From the NCBI GenBank assembly GCA_937900415.1, contig CALCEY010000013.1, positions 1 through 46,055 of the forward strand: a stretch of DNA of 46,055 bases. The letters run 5' to 3'. Every line of letters starts with the position of its first letter. Positions within the stretch are counted from its first letter, which is position 1. The notes below the pieces were generated by a model. The model was not told where the DNA came from. It saw only the letters and a list, made by a program, of their open reading frames with translations, and searched no databases. Of the stretch, positions 41,896 through 46,055 are shown piece by piece. The position numbers and the translations under genes are program-made. Source of the stretch: an uncultured Clostridia bacterium. Lineage in GTDB: Bacteria > Bacillota > Clostridia > Peptostreptococcales > Anaerovoracaceae.

Positions 41896-42594
41896 TCATA
41901 AGCAGCAAAGCAATGGCAGTCCGCCCATATATGCTCCTCCTCCACAGCATAAATTAAGGCAAAGGATTGTGCCGCATATCTGGCCTGCATAATTTCCGCG
42001 GCGCATGGACGGATTGCCGCCGTAGCCGGCGCTTCTCTGCTGATAGCGGTTTTCTCCTCCCTGCAATTGGCTCAAAAGGTTGGCATAATAGAAATTGTTA
42101 GGTTCAAAGGAGCATGCGATTTTGGCGTGCTCCAGAGCGACAGCATTGTTGCCTATGTGATAGTTTGCGAAAGCGCTGTAATAATGCCATGGGCCTTTCC
42201 TATCCTGAACCTGTTCAAGAACATTGATACCTTCTCTATAATAACCATTCTGTATATAGTTCAAAGCCGAGCGAAGATATTGATCATCCTTGCTCTCGGA
42301 AGCCGACTGAGCTTGCTGTCCGCTGTAATATTCTCCGAAACCGCCGAACCCCCAAGGATTTCCGGCGCCGCCATACTGACCGCCGTTTTGCGCTGCCTGC
42401 GTTTTTCCCTGTCGCTGATCCATTATAATCTGATAAGCCTGCTGAACTTCTTTAAATTTCTCTTCGTAGGCCTTTTGATTGGGATTTCCTACGTTAGCAT
42501 CAGGATGGTATTTACGGCTGAGCTTTTTATATGCTTTTTTTATCTCATCGTCTGTTGAGTTATAACTGACGCCCAATACTTCATAAGGATTCAT
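41896..42594 (-). CDS. J-domain protein with TPR-like region and Cys-rich tail
   Basis: A 232-residue protein. N-terminal J domain with HPD at residues 30-32, a Gly/Gln-rich linker (about 68-100), a helical repeat region (about 105-170) resembling tetratricopeptide pairs, and a C-terminal hydrophobic Cys-rich segment (ILCLNLCCGGG). It lacks the zinc-finger and C-terminal domains of true DnaJ, so it is a co-chaperone with a dedicated target. It overlaps the DUF5685 gene by 14 bp, which suggests the two proteins act together. Confidence 0.85.
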   Translation of the reverse strand: MNPYEVLGVSYNSTDDEIKKAYKKLSRKYHPDANVGNPNQKAYEEKFKEVQQAYQIIMDQRQGKTQAAQNGGQYGGAGNPWGFGGFGEYYSGQQAQSASESKDDQYLRSALNYIQNGYYREGINVLEQVQDRKGPWHYYSAFANYHIGNNAVALEHAKIACSFEPNNFYYANLLSQLQGGENRYQQRSAGYGGNPSMRRGNYAGQICGTILCLNLCCGGGAYMGGLPLLCCL

Positions 42595-43444
42595 TCTGAT
42601 TTTCTTTTCCCTTTCGGTTTTTTCTCTGATTCTTCGCTTTAGTTCTTCCGAACCTCACCCATACTCCCGAGTACAGTATATTTCTCAGAATTTCGACGTT
42701 TTCTACCAGCGGAAGCCTTTCAAATGCATCGGTACATTCACCTATCATCATAAGCAGCAGATTGAGAACGTGCTGCTCAAAGTCTTCATTTTCGTATATT
42801 CCTCTAAAAGGATTGTACGAACCGCTTTTCATATCTTCCTCTATATCCTCGTAGGCATCAAGCAGATATACGTACTTTCCAAGATAAAATCCTACCTTAT
42901 ACAAATCGTTTTTCCACTCGTCGTCTTTGTAGGCAAAAATGGCGGCCATCAATTCTCCGAAAACTCTGGCCGTCTTATCTATATGCGTAACCTCTTCCCC
43001 TTCCAGTTCTGCCAGCAAAAACAGCTTGCTTTTAACCATTTCAGCTTTTTCAGGATACTTTTCCGCTATTCGCCTGCATTTACGCTTTAAGCTTCCGGCC
43101 CATATTTTCTTTGAAAGCTTCTTTTCGTCGTTCCAGTCGTCGGCACACTTGTAATATGTAAGCAAAATGCACATATCAGCGCAATAATCCGTTATCTCGT
43201 TTCTTCTGCTGCAGTGCTTATGCGCCGGATGAAGCATACATCTGGCATACTCCGTTTTATCTTCTTCGTCATAAAGATCGCTCAGAAGCATGACAAGAAA
43301 TGTCATATCGTAATTAAGAGTAAGTCTTCCCGTATAACCATACTCATCATTTAAAGCGTGGCACAAGCCGCAGTAATAGCTGCGATATTTCTCAAATTCC
43401 CTAATTTTTAATTCAGGCTTATTTATCAATACATACCCAAACAT
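42581..43444 (-). CDS. DUF5685 family protein
   Basis: A 287-residue mostly helical protein with metal-ligand-like Cys/His clusters: YYCGLCHAL near residue 25, CMLHPAHKHC, DYCADMC and YYKC. The C-terminus is strongly basic. It matches the DUF5685 family by eye; function unknown. The 14-bp overlap with the J-domain gene points to a chaperone-client or cofactor-insertion pair. Confidence 0.8.
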   Translation of the reverse strand: MFGYVLINKPELKIREFEKYRSYYCGLCHALNDEYGYTGRLTLNYDMTFLVMLLSDLYDEEDKTEYARCMLHPAHKHCSRRNEITDYCADMCILLTYYKCADDWNDEKKLSKKIWAGSLKRKCRRIAEKYPEKAEMVKSKLFLLAELEGEEVTHIDKTARVFGELMAAIFAYKDDEWKNDLYKVGFYLGKYVYLLDAYEDIEEDMKSGSYNPFRGIYENEDFEQHVLNLLLMMIGECTDAFERLPLVENVEILRNILYSGVWVRFGRTKAKNQRKNRKGKENQNESL

Positions 43445-43494
43445 TATATTATTTATTATCCCCCTTTTGCAAGTGCTGGTTAAGGATTATTTTA

Positions 43495-43524
43495 GCAGAA
43501 AAAGCACACATAATGTGTGCTTTT
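43495..43524 (-). terminator. Intrinsic terminator after mrp
   Basis: A perfect 11-bp stem AAAAGCACACA/TGTGTGCTTTT, followed by TTTTTCTG on the minus strand. It lies about 190 bp after the mrp stop; the bases in between (43525-43716) contain a duplicated CTTTCTTAAAGCC motif and no gene I can support. Confidence 0.8.
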
Positions 43525-43716
43525 GATGAATTCTGAATTAAGACTTTCTTAAAGCCAGGCATAAAGCTAAAGTTGGCAAGGCTGTAAATGTCGCAGAGGT
43601 TAAAATCACAAGAGCGGATAGTCAAAATATGACATTCCTCCTTTAATTATTTGCGCTCTGAGACCTGCTTTCTTAAAGCCTCCGGCTTCTTGACTTCCGA
43701 AAATCTCTGATTCAGG

Positions 43717-44553
43717 TTATTTACGGCTGGCGCAGCCTTCCTCACCGCAGCTTTCGCAGCTTCCTGTGCAGCCCTCAGGCGCCGGCATACCGTCATGCTT
43801 ATCAGGGTTTTCGGCCTTCATGCACACTTCGACCATACCTGAGAGCTTAGCCGTATCAAGGCATTCCGCCATTCCTCTGTCAAAGGATACGGCCACCTCC
43901 TTATCCATGGGAAGCTTGGCTACAGCGTCTATATTATACTTTTGAGCTATATTTTCTATGTGACTTTCTCCGAAAATCTTATGCTCCGCTCCGCAGTCCG
44001 GGCATACGAAATATGACATGTTCTCAACAAGACCTATAACAGGTATATTCATCATTTGCGCCATCTTTACAGCTTTCTCAACTATCATTGATACGAGTTC
44101 CTGAGGCGATGTAACTATAACAATACCGTCCAGCGGAAGCGACTGAAATACAGTAAGAGCCACGTCTCCCGTTCCCGGCGGCATGTCTACAAACATCACG
44201 TCTATATCTCCCCAGACAACATCGTTCCAAAACTGCTGTACTACGCCTGACAAAACAGGACCCCTCCATACTACAGGATCCGTATCATCCTCTAAAAGCG
44301 AATTTACAGATATGGTTTTTATTCCTGTATCGGTTACTACAGGCATTATTGACTGTCCGTCTCCCATAGCTTTATTATTCAGCCCAAAGGCTTTGGGTAT
44401 CGACGGTCCCGTTATATCTGCGTCCAATATGGCTGTCTTATATCCTTTTCTTTGAGCGGCTACCGCAAGCAGAGAAGTTACAGAGGATTTCCCTACGCCT
44501 CCCTTGCCTGACACTACGCCGATTACTTTTTTTACATTAGATTGACTGTTCAT
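43717..44553 (-). CDS. mrp: Mrp/NBP35 family Fe-S cluster carrier ATPase
   Basis: A 278-residue P-loop ATPase. Deviant Walker A GKGGVGKS at 16-23, DMPPGTGD, and a CPDC motif near residue 190, the family Fe-S site. It also has a Cys-rich C-terminal tail (CTGSCESCGEEGC). It loads Fe-S clusters onto target proteins. The tail resembles the N-terminal Cys motif of other Mrp proteins moved to the C-terminus. Single gene with its own promoter. Confidence 0.92.
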   Translation of the reverse strand: MNSQSNVKKVIGVVSGKGGVGKSSVTSLLAVAAQRKGYKTAILDADITGPSIPKAFGLNNKAMGDGQSIMPVVTDTGIKTISVNSLLEDDTDPVVWRGPVLSGVVQQFWNDVVWGDIDVMFVDMPPGTGDVALTVFQSLPLDGIVIVTSPQELVSMIVEKAVKMAQMMNIPVIGLVENMSYFVCPDCGAEHKIFGESHIENIAQKYNIDAVAKLPMDKEVAVSFDRGMAECLDTAKLSGMVEVCMKAENPDKHDGMPAPEGCTGSCESCGEEGCASRK

Positions 44554-44577
44554 TTCACTATTTCCTCCTCGTCAATA

Positions 44578-44605
44578 ATTCTATCACTTTCTCGTCTGCT
44601 GTCAA
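44578..44605 (-). promoter_or_regulatory. Promoter of mrp
   Basis: On the minus strand TTGACA (44605-44600), a 16-nt spacer and TAGAAT (44583-44578). GAGGAGG follows before the mrp start. Confidence 0.7.
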
Positions 44606-44636
44606 TGAAGCCTATCCAAATTTTTGCAAGGTTCGC

Positions 44637-44665
44637 TTGGTTTTTTACTTTTTTTCGCATATAAT
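44637..44665 (+). promoter_or_regulatory. Promoter of the acyltransferase gene
   Basis: TTGGTT (44637-44642), a 17-nt spacer and TATAAT (44660-44665). The start would be near 44672, within the repeated CGCATA half-sites. Confidence 0.65.
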
Positions 44666-44702
44666 AATCATATATTGTGCGAAATATTATATAAATATGC
44701 GA
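44653..44702. promoter_or_regulatory. Three CGCA half-sites over the acyltransferase promoter
   Basis: TTTCGCA (44653-44659), TGCGAAA (44678-44684) and TATGCGA (44696-44702). The first two form an inverted repeat across the -10 box and start; the outer two also form TCGCATA/TATGCGA. The layout suggests a repressor site, of unknown identity. Confidence 0.5.
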
Positions 44703-44709
44703 GGTTCAC

Positions 44710-45912
44710 ATGTCCGGGAGCAAAAATAAAGACGTAAACAAGTACAAAAAGAAAGCTAAAATAAAAAAGCCAAATCCCATATTATTTTTTCTTTGCTATG
44801 CGCTTGTCGCCCCCGTACTGAAATTCAAATGCAAAATAAGCTATGACAAGAGCGGTCTGACAGGACTTAAAGGACCGGCGCTCATATTATGTCCCCACAT
44901 ATCCAATATAGATTTTCTTCTTGTTGCCCTTACGCTTGCCCCTCACCGCCCTACTTTCGTAGTAAGCGAACATTTTATGGCTCGTCCGGCCATCAGGTGG
45001 TTTCTCGGCAAAATGCACGTAATCTCCAAAAAAATGTTCTGTCCCGATATAAAAACAGTAATCAGCATACTGAGAGCTCGAGAAAGCGGAAATATCGTCG
45101 TTCTGTTTCCCGAAGGAAGACTGACATGCGTAGGACATTCGCTTCAGGTTACTGAAGGTACCGCTGAACTGGTTAAAAAAATGGGCGTTGATGTATACAC
45201 CATAACGGTAAACGGCGCTTACAAAACCTTGCCTAAATGGGGAAAATCCGGCATTCGTCCCGGAAAAATACACATAACCACGTCAAAGCTCTTTGATTCT
45301 GCGAGCGTAGCAGATCTTTCCGCAGAAGATATAGGAAAGGCAATAGATAAAGCTATGCTCCACGATGAAGACAAACTTTTAAACGACGTCTTCTACAAAT
45401 GCAAAGCTCCCGCCTTCGGACTTGACGGAGTGCTCTACAAATGCCCCTCCTGCGGTGAAGAATTCAGCACTTATACCGACGAACGCCATATAAAATGCCT
45501 CGCCTGCAGCTTTTCTTCAGAGCTGGATAATCGCTATAATTTGAAAGGAAAATATTTTTCCTGTATAAACGACTGGTATTTCTGGCAGCAGGAACAGATT
45601 GACACCGACGTTCCCTTAGAAAGCGAAACGATTTTAGCGGCCGCCGATGAAGCCGGCAATATATGCCGCAGCGCCGGATATGGAACAGTTTATATGGACA
45701 AAAAAATAATAAGGTTCTCCGGCGAGTGTTTCGGCGAACCTCTTGAATTCATTGAAAAGACCTCCGACATAAAAGCTTTTCCCATAAGCGTAGGAGACCA
45801 TTTTGATTTATATCACAAAAAACGTATGTATAACTTCATCTTGCAGCCCGAGCCTAAGAAAGTAATAAAGTGGATGCAGTATCTTGATAAAGTCACACAA
45901 GAAAACGTCTGA
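44710..45912 (+). CDS. PlsC-like 1-acylglycerol-3-phosphate acyltransferase with zinc ribbon
   Basis: A 400-residue protein. A basic N-terminus is followed by the acyltransferase domain with catalytic HISNID (His63, Asp68) and substrate motif FPEGR (133-137). From about residue 245 a zinc-ribbon-like pair CPSC and CLAC (Cys245, 248, 263, 266) opens an extra C-terminal domain of about 150 residues not found in standard PlsC (about 200-260 residues). GAGG precedes the ATG. The enzyme should act at the membrane in phospholipid synthesis; the role of the ribbon is unknown. Confidence 0.88.
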   Translation: MSGSKNKDVNKYKKKAKIKKPNPILFFLCYALVAPVLKFKCKISYDKSGLTGLKGPALILCPHISNIDFLLVALTLAPHRPTFVVSEHFMARPAIRWFLGKMHVISKKMFCPDIKTVISILRARESGNIVVLFPEGRLTCVGHSLQVTEGTAELVKKMGVDVYTITVNGAYKTLPKWGKSGIRPGKIHITTSKLFDSASVADLSAEDIGKAIDKAMLHDEDKLLNDVFYKCKAPAFGLDGVLYKCPSCGEEFSTYTDERHIKCLACSFSSELDNRYNLKGKYFSCINDWYFWQQEQIDTDVPLESETILAAADEAGNICRSAGYGTVYMDKKIIRFSGECFGEPLEFIEKTSDIKAFPISVGDHFDLYHKKRMYNFILQPEPKKVIKWMQYLDKVTQENV

Positions 45913-45930
45913 TTGCAGCCGTTTTCTTTT
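45899..45930. terminator. Bidirectional terminator at the acyltransferase stop
   Basis: AAGAAAACG pairs with CGTTTTCTT (12-nt loop) and is followed by TT on the plus strand. The stem includes the last codons of the acyltransferase gene. Confidence 0.7.
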
Positions 45931-45986
45931 ATTTACAGGCAACCTTATATGCGGCTTTTATATATCTGCCGCAGAGTATTTCTGTC

Positions 45987-46055
45987 CTATTCGCCGGCAG
46001 CCGGCCTCGATTTCAAATCTCTGCGCGCGGCAAGGGCATTGAGAAGCCTGCTTAC
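45987..46055 (-). CDS. Possible C-terminus of a minus-strand gene cut by the window end
   Basis: The minus strand is open from 46055 to a TAG at 45989-45987 and would encode a basic 22-residue tail ending RPAAGE. A second frame is also open here, so the assignment is weak. The bidirectional terminator at 45899 would fit a convergent gene. Confidence 0.25.
   Translation of the reverse strand, partial: VSRLLNALAARRDLKSRPAAGE

Noticed and set aside
43525..43716. Small gene after mrp with AAAGGAGG upstream
   Set aside because: The ATG is one base from the Shine-Dalgarno sequence and gives nine codons; the alternative TTG frame runs through the terminator at 43500-43524.

Overview
The window reads as a chromosomal segment of a Gram-positive anaerobe of class Clostridia. 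Supporting signs are AGGAGG-type ribosome binding sites, occasional TTG and GTG starts, TTGACA/TATAAT promoters with 17-nt spacing, the tig-clpP-clpX-lon-engB gene order, a monoderm Tad locus with no secretin gene in view, and Clostridia-type families (GlpP, DUF1292, Cys-rich small domain, DUF5685, TIGR01906). An Anaerovoracaceae-like (Family XIII) lineage is my guess only. Almost every gene lies on the minus strand; the plus-strand genes are at 14352, 32582, 40582 and 44710. No rRNA, tRNA, CRISPR array, prophage or IS element was seen.

Layout. 1-402: tandem 85-bp repeats with an outward promoter at the right end. 662-3501: a P-type cation ATPase behind a probable yybP-ykoY (Mn2+) riboswitch. 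3476-8196: a compact Tad/type II secretion-like operon (cpaB, tadA, tadB, tadC, tiny membrane peptides, a TadE-like protein) with a candidate Spo0A box upstream. 8281-16170: a phage-regulator-like orphan, udk, a beta-CASP nuclease, glpP, a PHP protein, a DJ-1 protein, two membrane proteins, pduL and hpt. 16157-22751: the protein quality-control operon from trigger factor to DUF1232. 23019-31292: CYTH protein, short DapB, Cys-rich protein, COG2509 flavoprotein, DUF1292, uvrC, D,D-carboxypeptidase and apgM. 31376-33790: serC and serA, divergent from one palindromic double promoter. 33894-39507: membrane protein, lipid kinase, feoAB, YihY and rdgB. 39504-41490: rph, with a solitary copy of the 85-bp repeat in its leader, and a divergent 2-hydroxyacid dehydrogenase sharing a second palindromic double promoter. 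41896-45912: DnaJ/DUF5685 pair, Mrp ATPase, and a PlsC-like acyltransferase with a zinc ribbon.

How the genes fit together. The tig-clpP-clpX-lon block couples nascent-chain folding to ATP-dependent proteolysis and ribosome assembly. serC, apgM and serA all touch 3-phosphoglycerate. rph and rdgB form the usual RNA/nucleotide clean-up pair. feoA and feoB are translationally coupled.

The least ordinary material is between the genes: the 85-bp repeat, which looks like a promoter-to-Shine-Dalgarno leader module amplified in tandem at 1-402; two palindromes that each hold the -35 boxes of opposed promoters (32506-32536, 40507-40529); the riboswitch at 3332-3466; a structured 41630-41885 region that also carries an interrupted reading frame; and a family of very short MKN-type hydrophobic peptides in the Tad operon, which gene callers would probably miss.
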